IMG/VR virus record: IMGVR_UViG_3300042905_005632
Coordinates: 1 to 22,448 of that record
Reading direction: 5' to 3' (one strand)
DNA length: 22,448 bases
Origin: a virus
Positions 7,773 through 15,262 of the stretch are shown one piece after another. The position numbers and the translations under genes are program-made. The notes beneath the pieces were generated by a model. It was given only the letters and a program-made list of their open reading frames with translations. It was not told the origin of the DNA and searched no databases. Within the stretch, counting starts at the first letter, position 1; the number at the start of each line of letters is the position of its first letter.

Positions 7773-9476
7773 ATGGCTACGCAAAAACAGATGTTTCCTA
7801 TTACCTATAAGCCTGGAATACTGCGTGATGGTTCATTTTTTCAAGGAAGTTACTGCACGCGGGGGCAATGGGTCAGGTTTTTTAGAGGCCAGCCTCAGAA
7901 TATCGGTGGAATGAAAAATTATGTACTATATATACAGACTATACCTGAACTTCTACCGCCAAGCTCCACTCCAACCGCAGCTCTTATATACTATGATAGT
8001 GATGGGAATAAACACATTTTAGTCGGAGTTTCTCTTGTTACCCAGCAACATAAATATAGCCTAATAGATGCTACTTATAACACCGCTGGTTCTAACACCT
8101 TAACTTATTTTACAAAATTTCCTAATCCTACGAATACCTTGACACAATTTGTTGTAGTAACAAGCATCATTAATGCTATTCCAACAAAGGTAATATTGTG
8201 CTTAGGAATGAAAAACTACACAGATATTAACAGTAGCGAAGCAATTAGCGCTATTTTCGTGAAAAGGGAAATTGCAGTAGAGAATACAGCTTTTTATAAA
8301 ACAACTTTTCCTGATTTTGTTTATCAGGAAGCAACAGGTGGAATGCTTTACGTTGGAAACAGATTATTTTACTACGGTAACAACGGACTTGTCAGGTGGT
8401 CTTCAATTGCCGCAGAAAAATCAGGGCAGCAGACAAGTTTACAAAAACCATTCCTGTTTTTTGAAGACAAATATTCTATCAATATTAGCACCGATAAAGT
8501 AATCTACGGCGCAGAATGGCGAGGAGGAACAAACTCGCCGACTATAATCTTCTGGACACTCGGCTCCGTTGTTCTTATTAGCAATACTACAGGTAGTAAT
8601 AATCAGGTTATTGATGATCCTGATGACCTTTCTTTTAGTAAAAAAATATTATCAAGGGATAGCTCCATTTTATCTTCAAATAGCGTAGTTGAATATGACG
8701 GAATATTCTATTGGCCTGGAACACAAAGATTTTTTGTATTCAATGGCGTAGTTCTTCCACTTGAAAATAATCTTAATCGTCAGACTTTTTTTGATACTAT
8801 TGATATGAGTAAGCGTCAGAGGGTCTTTGGTGTCAAAAATGTAAGCAGAGATGAAATATGGTGGTTCTACCCTGAAAAGGGGAAAGATGCTAATGTTGGA
8901 TGCACCAGAGCCGTTATTTACAATGTTGTAGATAATACCTGGTATGATACGGATATAGAGCGAGCAGCCGGGTATTTTGATAATACTGGCGGTAACATGT
9001 ATACTGTAGGAAAAAACTTGAGTCCTTACGAAGGTGATAATAACAGTTATGTCTGGCAACATGAAGTCGGAAACGATCAGGTCAATCTTTATAAAGCACC
9101 AGACCAGCAAACTAAAGCTATTCCTTCCTTCTTTACCACACCTATAATTTCTTATGCTACCTTTAATCCACAAAAACAGATAGCAGGAATTGATTACAAC
9201 ATAGGTATAGAAAGGATAGAGCCTAATATTGTCGGAACAAAAAAGATAAAGATGACTGTTAGTATCAATACGTATGAATATCCTGCAAGTACTCCTGTAA
9301 CAACCACTTATGACCTTACTGAGGATGTAGAACTAGAGAGTATTATTAGACCTGCTATTAATGAACGCAAACAGGGGAGAAACATTAATTTTACTTTTAA
9401 ATCAGAAGGTATCGGTTCCGGTTATCAGATGGGAACTACCTTTGTTTTAGCTGAAATAGATGATGGTAGACCATGA
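7773..9476 (+). CDS. Packaged-DNA stabilisation protein, P22 gp10-like
   Basis: A 567-residue protein similar to the phage stabilisation family typified by P22 gp10 (472 residues). It has the characteristic start: an early RDG, a CTRGQWVRFFRGQPQNIGGM stretch (residues about 28-47), then repeated beta strands with DGIFYWPG, GVKNVSRDEIWWFYP and YNVVDNTWYDTD, which are blade-like repeats. In P22, gp10 extends the tail tube below the adaptor and helps close the channel after packaging. It follows the adaptor gene by 3 bases and overlaps the next gene by 4 (ATGA). The extra length over P22 gp10 is spread through the protein. Virion location is expected. Confidence 0.82.
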   Translation: MATQKQMFPITYKPGILRDGSFFQGSYCTRGQWVRFFRGQPQNIGGMKNYVLYIQTIPELLPPSSTPTAALIYYDSDGNKHILVGVSLVTQQHKYSLIDATYNTAGSNTLTYFTKFPNPTNTLTQFVVVTSIINAIPTKVILCLGMKNYTDINSSEAISAIFVKREIAVENTAFYKTTFPDFVYQEATGGMLYVGNRLFYYGNNGLVRWSSIAAEKSGQQTSLQKPFLFFEDKYSINISTDKVIYGAEWRGGTNSPTIIFWTLGSVVLISNTTGSNNQVIDDPDDLSFSKKILSRDSSILSSNSVVEYDGIFYWPGTQRFFVFNGVVLPLENNLNRQTFFDTIDMSKRQRVFGVKNVSRDEIWWFYPEKGKDANVGCTRAVIYNVVDNTWYDTDIERAAGYFDNTGGNMYTVGKNLSPYEGDNNSYVWQHEVGNDQVNLYKAPDQQTKAIPSFFTTPIISYATFNPQKQIAGIDYNIGIERIEPNIVGTKKIKMTVSINTYEYPASTPVTTTYDLTEDVELESIIRPAINERKQGRNINFTFKSEGIGSGYQMGTTFVLAEIDDGRP

Positions 9477-9745
9477 TTAGCGTTTATCCCAAATATATTA
9501 ACGTTAAATACTGGGCAGCTACTGTTTGCGATGATTATTCGGATTTCCCTCTTCCTGTGCTTCATGATGAAACAAAATGGGCAGCATGGGCAGAGAATTT
9601 AATAGGTATCGAGCCATTTGCAAATAGAGGAGTACCGAGTCCCTATAAGGGAGGCAGGAAAAATGAACTTGCCTTTAAAAACTGGGAAGACTGGGCAAAA
9701 AAAGCCTATTTGGTTATGTTCTCGCAAGAAAATAATAATTTGTAA
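9473..9745 (+). CDS. Small hypothetical phage protein following gp10-like gene
   Basis: A 90-residue, tryptophan-rich soluble protein. Visible features are YWAATVCDDYSDFPLP, DETKWAAWAENLIG and a C-terminal NWEDWAKKAYLVMF. It overlaps the gp10-like gene by 4 bases, so translation is coupled. The pattern of regularly placed Trp and Asp looks conserved rather than random, but I cannot name the family. It could be a neck/tail completion or decoration protein, judged from position. It is the last gene before the second promoter-like block. Confidence 0.6.
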   Translation: MISVYPKYINVKYWAATVCDDYSDFPLPVLHDETKWAAWAENLIGIEPFANRGVPSPYKGGRKNELAFKNWEDWAKKAYLVMFSQENNNL

Positions 9746-9750
9746 AAATC

Positions 9751-9798
9751 ACGATTTTCCAAGGCTACAAATGTTCTGTGGTATAATAAAAAAGAAAA
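9751..9798 (+). promoter_or_regulatory. Promoter-like block, copy 2
   Basis: TATAAT at 9782-9787 is preceded by TGG (extended -10). No good -35 is seen at normal spacing. The block aligns without gaps to 6594-6641, with the last 17 bases identical and the ACGATTTT start at the same distance from the -10. It lies just before the 51-residue membrane protein gene at 9809 and probably starts the 9809-12117 operon. Confidence 0.6.
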
Positions 9799-9808
9799 TA
9801 TTATCAAA

Positions 9809-9964
9809 ATGTTAGTTCTCATTTTAGCAGTCATTATTGGTATTGGTTCAGTATATTTACTTGGGGATAAAAACCCTGTCGAAGAAATCGCAGAAAAAGT
9901 CATAGAGGAAGAAATAGGGATAGACGTTGATTTAACTCCAAATAGTAAAAAGTATTCAAAATGA
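9809..9964 (+). CDS. Small phage membrane protein (51 residues)
   Basis: It starts with ATG at 9809 and ends with TGA at 9962-9964, overlapping the RuvC-like start by 4 bases (ATGA). The N-terminal 18 residues form one hydrophobic segment (MLVLILAVIIGIGSVYLLG). An acidic, helical tail follows: DKNPVEEIAEKVIEEEIGID, then VDLTPNSK. I recall small phage proteins with this plan (glycine, D/N-N-P-V/I-E-E..., then ...G.D.DLTP), but their function is not known to me. The reading frame is supported by the coupling, the family-like sequence and the promoter-like block just upstream. The ribosome site is weak (AAAGAAAA). It is a candidate inner-membrane phage protein, possibly lysis- or exclusion-related, with no direct evidence. 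Confidence 0.7.
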   Translation: MLVLILAVIIGIGSVYLLGDKNPVEEIAEKVIEEEIGIDVDLTPNSKKYSK

Positions 9965-10434
9965 GTACATCAATAATTATTGCTCTAGACCTTGGTACTA
10001 CTACCGGCTGGGCTACTCGCGAGGCAGCAGGCAACATAACTTCTGGAACAGTTAGCTTTAAAACTGGGAGATTTGAAGGAGGTGGCATGCCTTTTTTACG
10101 TTTTAAACAATGGCTTACCGATTTAAAGGCAACTTTAGGAGTAATTGATGCGATTTATTTTGAAGAGGTAAGAGCCCATAAGGGTGTTGATGCCGCTCAT
10201 AAATATGGGGGATTTGTTGCTCACCTGACCAGCTGGTGCGAACATCACGGAATACCTTACTCTGGCATACCTGTCGGAACGATAAAGAAGCATATTACCG
10301 GCAAAGGAAATGCTCCTAAGGAGTCCGTAATAACTGCCGTTAAAAACAAGGGATTTTCTCCCATTGACGATAATGAGGCCGATAGCCTTGCTCTACTTGA
10401 TTTTGTATTAACAAACCATAATAAAGGTATTTAA
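9961..10434 (+). CDS. RuvC-like Holliday junction resolvase (phage type)
   Basis: A 157-residue RNase H-fold nuclease of the RuvC-like phage group. The first strand carries Asp10 in IIIALDLGTTTGWA. A second acidic cluster is at IYFEEV (Glu68, Glu69), and the C-terminal motif DDNEADSLALLDF supplies Asp137, Glu139 and Asp141. Four acidic residues binding two metal ions are the known active site of the family, so all required groups appear present. Such enzymes cut branched DNA and help phages resolve concatemers before packaging. It is translationally coupled to the small membrane protein upstream and lies 1 base before the barrel gene. Cellular RuvC itself is less likely because of the 'NEADSLALL' ending and the phage context. 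Confidence 0.85.
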   Translation: MSTSIIIALDLGTTTGWATREAAGNITSGTVSFKTGRFEGGGMPFLRFKQWLTDLKATLGVIDAIYFEEVRAHKGVDAAHKYGGFVAHLTSWCEHHGIPYSGIPVGTIKKHITGKGNAPKESVITAVKNKGFSPIDDNEADSLALLDFVLTNHNKGI

Positions 10435-10435
10435 A

Positions 10436-11113
10436 ATGTTTAAGAAACTTAATTTATTAATCGCTACTGCTAGCCTTTTATTCTCAAAAGTAGCTATGGC
10501 AGATAGTAAATATTATATAAAGGGGGGAATGGGAATAAACCATATCCATACAGTTAAATTTAGTAATCATGATTTTGAGGGTAAAATAAGGCTAGCAAAT
10601 AGTTTTCCTTTAATTGAGGGAGGAATAGGTTATAAATTAACTGATTCTATTAGAGCTGAAATCCTTTTTGACTATTATTTTTTATTTCATACCGCTGAAA
10701 CTTCATACAATCCTAACAAGGATATTTTTAAAATATTAGTAACAACCAAAGCTGATAGTTTAATGCTTAATGTATATAAAGACGTATTAAAGCTTGGTAA
10801 AATAACTCCTTTTATTGGTGGAGGAGTTGGAATTGCTACATTAAAAGAAGTCGGTAAAGGTTTTGCTATTTCAGCAGAAGATAAGATGCATTTTCCTTTG
10901 GAAAGTACTCAAAAAAAGACGTTTTATAAATTTGCTTATAAACTAACCGCAGGTCTGGATATGAAAATTAGCGAGACAGCTACGGCGGAAATAAGTTATA
11001 ATTACTTTAATCTAGGAAATAATAAATCCAGAAATATCGGTGGCCTTAAAAATATCGGCAATCGTAATTACGGAGTTCATAATATTACCGCAGGTTTAAG
11101 ATTTGCAATATGA
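10436..11113 (+). CDS. Outer-membrane beta-barrel protein (opacity/Adr-like)
   Basis: A 225-residue exported protein. The first 22 residues form a signal peptide: basic MFKKLN, a hydrophobic core and a likely cut after AMA (AMA/DS). The mature part shows alternating strands typical of eight-stranded barrels: YYIKGGMGIN, FPLIEGGIGYKLTDSIRAEI, ITPFIGGGVGIATL, YKLTAGLDMKISETATAEIS and a terminal ITAGLRFAI resembling the outer-membrane beta signal. Rickettsia Adr proteins and opacity porins have this plan. It sits 1 base after the resolvase gene and overlaps the next gene by 4, so it is embedded in a phage operon. Lysogenic conversion, superinfection exclusion or adhesion are possible; none is proven. 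The inner-to-outer route would be Sec and Bam. Confidence 0.82.
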   Translation: MFKKLNLLIATASLLFSKVAMADSKYYIKGGMGINHIHTVKFSNHDFEGKIRLANSFPLIEGGIGYKLTDSIRAEILFDYYFLFHTAETSYNPNKDIFKILVTTKADSLMLNVYKDVLKLGKITPFIGGGVGIATLKEVGKGFAISAEDKMHFPLESTQKKTFYKFAYKLTAGLDMKISETATAEISYNYFNLGNNKSRNIGGLKNIGNRNYGVHNITAGLRFAI

Positions 11114-12117
11114 AGTTAAAAGAATTACCAAAAGCTCCTATTCAAATACAACGGGATAATTTATTAATTGAGGTAGAACAGTTAAAAACCGCTTTACTTC
11201 AAAAAGATAATATCATTGCTACAAAAAGCAATACTGTTACAGAATTACAAAACCGCTTAAAAGTTCAGAGCGATTTAGCAACTGCAACCAGTACGCAGCT
11301 AGCTAATACACAACAAACTTTAAATTCAAAAATTCTAGAGTGTAATACTCTAAATGAAAGAATTGCTACCAAGGATTTGATTATATCTGAAAAACAAAAC
11401 ACTATTACCCAGCTACAAAATCAAAGAACCGTAGAGCATTTAAGCATCCAAGAAAAAGAAGCTCTTATTGTAACAATAACCCGTGAAAAAGCTTTACTTG
11501 TAGAAGAGCATCACAAATCTATAGAAGCATTAAGAGAACAATTGGAAGATAATAAATTACTTATCTTACAAAAAGAAAGTAGCTTGAGAGAACTAGAAAA
11601 TCTTAATCGTGATCAAGCTTTATCAATGAACAGGCTTGAAGAAAGGGTGAATATTTTAAATCCCTCTTACAATCAACTTGAAACCGATCTCTTAGAGAGG
11701 GATAGCATCATAAAAACTCTTGAAGAAGATAACCATAAAAAAGAGTTGGTTATTAAAGAAATGAACAATAACCTACTAAAGAAAGACCTAATTGTTCAGG
11801 AGTTAGAAAATAAATTAGTAATTTCCGAAATAAAAACTGCTCCCGCGATAAACTATGAACTAGTCTTATTAAAAGAACAGTTAACTGATAAAAACCTAAT
11901 TATTGAATTGTTAAAAAGTCAAAAAGCTCCTGTGTTTGAAATTTCCGATAGTAAAATACTGGAATCATTGGATTTTGATAATATCGACTATAAACTAATT
12001 ACGAATGCGCCTTCAACAATAAATCATGATATTTTAAAAATTGAAAATATCCCACTTGCCCAGTCTGTATTATTAAGTGGTGATGTATCTCTCATAGAGG
12101 AAGAAGACTCAAATTAA
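11110..12117 (+). CDS. Coiled-coil protein, unknown function
   Basis: A 335-residue protein of which about residues 12-270 are predicted by eye to be continuous coiled coil, rich in Leu, Ile, Glu, Lys and Gln. A recurring signature L.(K/R)(D/N).I(I/V) appears at Asp33, Asp89, Asp198, Asp226 and Asn262, in several cases spaced by multiples of 28 residues (eight and four heptads). The C-terminal 65 residues are not coiled and end in an acidic tail. There is no signal peptide or membrane helix. It overlaps the barrel gene by 4 bases (ATGA) and is the last gene of this operon, followed by a hairpin. The function is not recognised; a scaffold or a tether acting with the barrel are guesses from position. 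Confidence 0.75.
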   Translation: MKLKELPKAPIQIQRDNLLIEVEQLKTALLQKDNIIATKSNTVTELQNRLKVQSDLATATSTQLANTQQTLNSKILECNTLNERIATKDLIISEKQNTITQLQNQRTVEHLSIQEKEALIVTITREKALLVEEHHKSIEALREQLEDNKLLILQKESSLRELENLNRDQALSMNRLEERVNILNPSYNQLETDLLERDSIIKTLEEDNHKKELVIKEMNNNLLKKDLIVQELENKLVISEIKTAPAINYELVLLKEQLTDKNLIIELLKSQKAPVFEISDSKILESLDFDNIDYKLITNAPSTINHDILKIENIPLAQSVLLSGDVSLIEEEDSN

Positions 12118-12118
12118 T

Positions 12119-12139
12119 ATTGCCTATTTTTTAGGCAAT
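12119..12139 (+). terminator. Hairpin between converging operons (probable terminator)
   Basis: A perfect 8-bp stem, ATTGCCTA at 12119-12126 and TAGGCAAT at 12132-12139, closes a TTTTT loop 2 bases after the stop codon of the plus-strand operon. No T run follows on either strand, only TTCTTG on plus and ATTAATTT on minus, so strength is uncertain. The location between two converging transcription units supports a terminator role, perhaps on both strands. Confidence 0.55.
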
Positions 12140-12198
12140 TCTTGAAAGCTTAGAAAAATAACCTTTGTTAGCTTAATTCACAAAGTTATCAAGAGTTT

Positions 12199-12207
12199 TG
12201 TGGATAA
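12199..12207 (-). other. Perfect DnaA-box match in convergent intergenic region
   Basis: The minus strand reads TTATCCACA, the consensus DnaA binding site, directly beside the cold-shock gene stop codon. A weaker TTATCAAGA lies on the plus strand at 12186-12194. A single 9-base match in an AT-rich sequence can arise by chance, and no AT-rich unwinding element with more boxes is evident here. Functional status is unknown. Confidence 0.3.
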
Positions 12208-12414
12208 TTAATCTAAGATTTTGACGTTACTTGCAAATGTCTTTTGACCTTTGATATTTAGTTCGTATTCTACTTTCTGATTCTTTTTAAGCTCTTCTAT
12301 ACCTGACTTCTTAAGGTCGTTTTCATGGAAAAACACATCTTTTGAACCATCATCAGGTTTAATAAATCCATACTTGCCTTCGGTAGAATAAAATTTAACA
12401 ACTCCTCTTTTCAT
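12208..12414 (-). CDS. cspA: CspA-family cold-shock protein
   Basis: A 68-residue single cold-shock domain, the usual length for CspA. RNP1 is GKYGFI (residues 13-18) and RNP2 is DVFFH (26-30). The family-typical start GVVKFYS and ending FASNVKIL are present. Known family members bind single-stranded RNA or DNA and melt RNA structure. It lies downstream of the minus-strand late gene at 12486 with a 71-base gap in which I see no clear terminator or promoter, so it may be read from the late transcript. The start ATG has an AT-rich upstream without a clear Shine-Dalgarno. It is one of two cold-shock-domain genes in this window. Confidence 0.9.
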   Translation of the reverse strand: MKRGVVKFYSTEGKYGFIKPDDGSKDVFFHENDLKKSGIEELKKNQKVEYELNIKGQKTFASNVKILD

Positions 12415-12485
12415 AAATATAATTTCATTAGTTAAATATCCAACCCAAAATATCAGATTTAACGTGTACTTAAAAGCATTTCTGG

Positions 12486-14300
12486 TTATTCCGGTAGGTT
12501 ATTCATCTCCTGCAAATTTTTATTTAAAGCTACCGCAGAATATCCGGTAATTGCTTTAATACGATGATTTAAAGCGGTAGTAGTTGCAAGGTTATTAGGG
12601 TTTTCTGCTAATTTTAAGGCTAAATCCAAAAACTTTTTATCGGTTAATAACTTGGTTGCACCATATCCCCCGCCAAGAAGCTTGGCTGTGGTAATAGGAT
12701 CATAAAATAATCCAAAAATTGCCGCGCTAATCCCACCGGTAGTAGCCGTCCCTGATGGATTAGGAATATTTTTACTTTTTATAGCCATAGCTTTAGCTAC
12801 AGTGCCTAATTTTTGTATTTTTTTAAAAGTCTCAGGAGTAAGCTGTTTTCTAATAGATACACTATTTTTAGGATTGTTTATTGCTTTAGCAAGAGCGTTA
12901 TAAGATAGACTTTCAGTAGCGTAATTCGTAGCTTTATGGCCAAGTATATTTTCCAGTTTTTCTCTTCTAGCTACATCCCCGTATAATTTATCAGCTTCCT
13001 TAAAAGCATCATACCACTCTGGGTTACTCTTGCCGTACTCCTGGATATCCCGTGAAATCGCTTTTTGTATTTTCTTAAGCTGATTTTTAACTCCCGCGTC
13101 TGTATCCCATTTTATAATCGAATTCAGGCTCTTTTTAGTCCCAACAAGTTTATTAACATCATATTCTTGTAATGGTAACTTTATAGGACCATACTGACTG
13201 ACTATCTTTGATGCCGGTTCAATCTCATTTTTAATAGTTTCAAGTGACTGCAGGAGGCTTTTTTCATCAGGGGAAAGAATAGCCGTATTGATTTTAATAT
13301 CATCAATGGCCTTTTTAAGATTAACCGGTAATACTTTTGCCTCCTGTGGTAATGAAGTCGCTACTTTATTATATAAACCGGCAATATGACCTTCTACTTC
13401 TGGTGTCCTTGATGGACCAATTTCATCAAAAATATCACTTAATACTTTTTGTGTCTGTTCTTCGGCAAGTGCATATTTATTTTTTAACTTATTACCAAAA
13501 ATGGGAGCTTTCCCCACGTACTGATCAGCTAAGGCCGTTAATTTAGAGTCGGTAACTGCTGCAGCAGGCAAATCTATGCCTAAATCTCTTGCTGCTCTAG
13601 CAGCCTCAATATTCATACTCTTAGGCGTTAATCCCATAAGTTTCATTGGTATTTTTGCTAATGTCTCTTTAGGTTTTGTAAAGTTATTTAACAGACTTTT
13701 ACTTTTAACAATAGCAGTAGGAGTAGCAACGCTGGATATCAGATCAGATACAAGCGGATCAACTCCTGCTTCCTGCATTACTCCCGATCCTCCGCCTATG
13801 CTACTGCCTGTTCCTATATCCTTGGCAAATTTGGTTAATAAAGATTTACCACCCCCTCTAGCTGCTATTCCAGCAGCATTTACTCCGGCACTAGTTGGAA
13901 GAGGGAAGCTCGCCGTAGCTCCTCCAAATTCTCCTGCTTTATATAGAATATTCCCTAAACTATCATTCTCCTTAGGTTTCATGGAATCTAAAGATTCGAG
14001 GGCTTTATTTGTAGTATCAGACATTACTTGCGCCGACTCTGGCAGGATTGGAGCAACAACTCCGGGTGCTACCTCCATAACACCTGCCCCGAATTGATCT
14101 GCCGCTTCTGCCAACCCCGATCTACTAAAACCCGCTAATGCTCCTTTGCCAAATTGACCAAGCCTATCAAGAAAAGATGGGGAGGGTTCTTTTGCTACAG
14201 CTTTAGGACTCCGGTATTTATCAAATACACCACTCCTTTGGCTCGGTAATTGATCTCTATCTATATTTTTAGGAGCTTTATACTTATCAAATTTACTCAT
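12486..14300 (-). CDS. Putative internal virion / DNA-ejection protein
   Basis: A 604-residue protein I cannot assign to a named family. Near the N-terminus two short repeats FDKYKAPKNI (4-13) and FDKYRSPKAV (26-35) flank a linker. Glycine- and alanine-rich amphipathic or hydrophobic stretches follow (FGKGALAGFSRSGLAEAADQ, APGVVAPILP, IGTGSSIGGGSGVM) and another lies near the end (ISAAIFGLFYDPITTAKLLG). The middle is a long helical region. Such Gly/Ala-rich membrane-active segments with long helices are typical of phage proteins ejected with DNA. No lysozyme-type motif was seen. It overlaps the preceding gene by 8 bases and has an AGG ribosome site. The role is inferred. Confidence 0.6.
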   Translation of the reverse strand: MSKFDKYKAPKNIDRDQLPSQRSGVFDKYRSPKAVAKEPSPSFLDRLGQFGKGALAGFSRSGLAEAADQFGAGVMEVAPGVVAPILPESAQVMSDTTNKALESLDSMKPKENDSLGNILYKAGEFGGATASFPLPTSAGVNAAGIAARGGGKSLLTKFAKDIGTGSSIGGGSGVMQEAGVDPLVSDLISSVATPTAIVKSKSLLNNFTKPKETLAKIPMKLMGLTPKSMNIEAARAARDLGIDLPAAAVTDSKLTALADQYVGKAPIFGNKLKNKYALAEEQTQKVLSDIFDEIGPSRTPEVEGHIAGLYNKVATSLPQEAKVLPVNLKKAIDDIKINTAILSPDEKSLLQSLETIKNEIEPASKIVSQYGPIKLPLQEYDVNKLVGTKKSLNSIIKWDTDAGVKNQLKKIQKAISRDIQEYGKSNPEWYDAFKEADKLYGDVARREKLENILGHKATNYATESLSYNALAKAINNPKNSVSIRKQLTPETFKKIQKLGTVAKAMAIKSKNIPNPSGTATTGGISAAIFGLFYDPITTAKLLGGGYGATKLLTDKKFLDLALKLAENPNNLATTTALNHRIKAITGYSAVALNKNLQEMNNLPE

Positions 14301-15234
14301 TAACTACCTGCAAACCATCATTATCTATGGCATCTTGTACCCAATCTTTATGAACCCAATCTTTTGCACCTGTTATCGGATCAACCATTAAAACCCTATC
14401 GCCGCCGTTACTGCTCTTATTCCCTTCCTGAAGACCTATACCTAGCATGGCTCTTAAATCATTAATAACGTTTATATTCGTTGCCATATCATTATCAGGC
14501 GATATCGTCGGTATATGTTTAAATTCCTCCTGATTCGTATATTTAAAAGCTTTATTCAATTTGCCGCGTAATACCTCACCTATTGCCCAAATCTTTGCCT
14601 GATCCGGACTATATTCCTGATTGCTGAATTTTGATCGGAAGTTTTTTGCCAGTAGCGACCTCTCTCCTTCAGAACCAAGGTTCGTAACTGTATTTTCTGC
14701 ATGAGTCAGCATTCCTTTCAACTCTTCTAAAGCTTCTTGCTTCTCCTGATCTTTTTCACTTTTTTTAAAATTATTTAATAAATTTTTCTGCTTATCTCTC
14801 CTAAAATTATCCAATAAATTATGATGTCTTTTAGTCTCCTCCAATTGCCTCTCCTGGAATTTACGATGCCAGGATTTATCTTCTCTGCTATCGGCTAAAG
14901 CTTGCTCCGCTCTTTGTTGCTGCAATATTTGATTAGCCAAACGCTCATTTTCAGCAATAGCTGTATCCTCGCTAGTATTATAAGCCGAGAGTGCCGGATT
15001 CATCGCCCTCCCTATAACTCCTAAATTATTTTTAAAACCACGTTGCACAGGCTCGTTTGCTAAACCATTACCAAGAGCAAGTAACGCATTATTTATCGCT
15101 CTATGCTCCTGATCCCGATTCATCCCTAAGTTGCTTCGGGTGCTACTAACTGCTTTTGCTATTCCCTCATCAAAAGGATTTCTTTTTGTAGGGAGAGCTT
15201 GCATGCGATTTAATATTTCTTCTTCCATAATCAT
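14293..15234 (-). CDS. Putative structural/ejection-module protein
   Basis: A hydrophilic, mostly helical protein of about 313 residues. A charged helical segment rich in Glu, Lys, Gln and Arg runs across about residues 85-165 (ERLANQILQQQRAEQAL and beyond). The C-terminus VLMVDPITGAKDWVHKDWVQ followed by DAIDNDGLQVV resembles the short tail 'V.M.DP.G....V....V..A...G' that I recall at the ends of several phage ejection-module proteins. No catalytic motif is visible. Start choice is uncertain: a TTG at 15240 and ATGs at 15234 and 15228 are in frame and none has a clear Shine-Dalgarno. I use 15234. Its end overlaps the next gene by 8 bases, so the two are coupled. Confidence 0.6.
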   Translation of the reverse strand: MIMEEEILNRMQALPTKRNPFDEGIAKAVSSTRSNLGMNRDQEHRAINNALLALGNGLANEPVQRGFKNNLGVIGRAMNPALSAYNTSEDTAIAENERLANQILQQQRAEQALADSREDKSWHRKFQERQLEETKRHHNLLDNFRRDKQKNLLNNFKKSEKDQEKQEALEELKGMLTHAENTVTNLGSEGERSLLAKNFRSKFSNQEYSPDQAKIWAIGEVLRGKLNKAFKYTNQEEFKHIPTISPDNDMATNINVINDLRAMLGIGLQEGNKSSNGGDRVLMVDPITGAKDWVHKDWVQDAIDNDGLQVVNE

Positions 15235-15262
15235 AATCAATATTACATTTGTGAACTAAAAT

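Noticed and set aside
8676-9173. 165-residue open frame on the minus strand inside the gp10-like gene
   Set aside because: Antisense to a well-supported virion gene, with no family-like motif or operon context.
12199-12207. Calling the DnaA box a phage replication origin
   Set aside because: Only one perfect box is present, without an array, an unwinding element or an adjacent initiator gene. Kept as a low-confidence site only.
13576-14097. 173-residue plus-strand open frame inside the 604-residue minus-strand gene
   Set aside because: The hydrophobic sequence is the complement of Gly/Ala-rich codons on the coding strand. There is no ribosome site and no neighbours on that strand.
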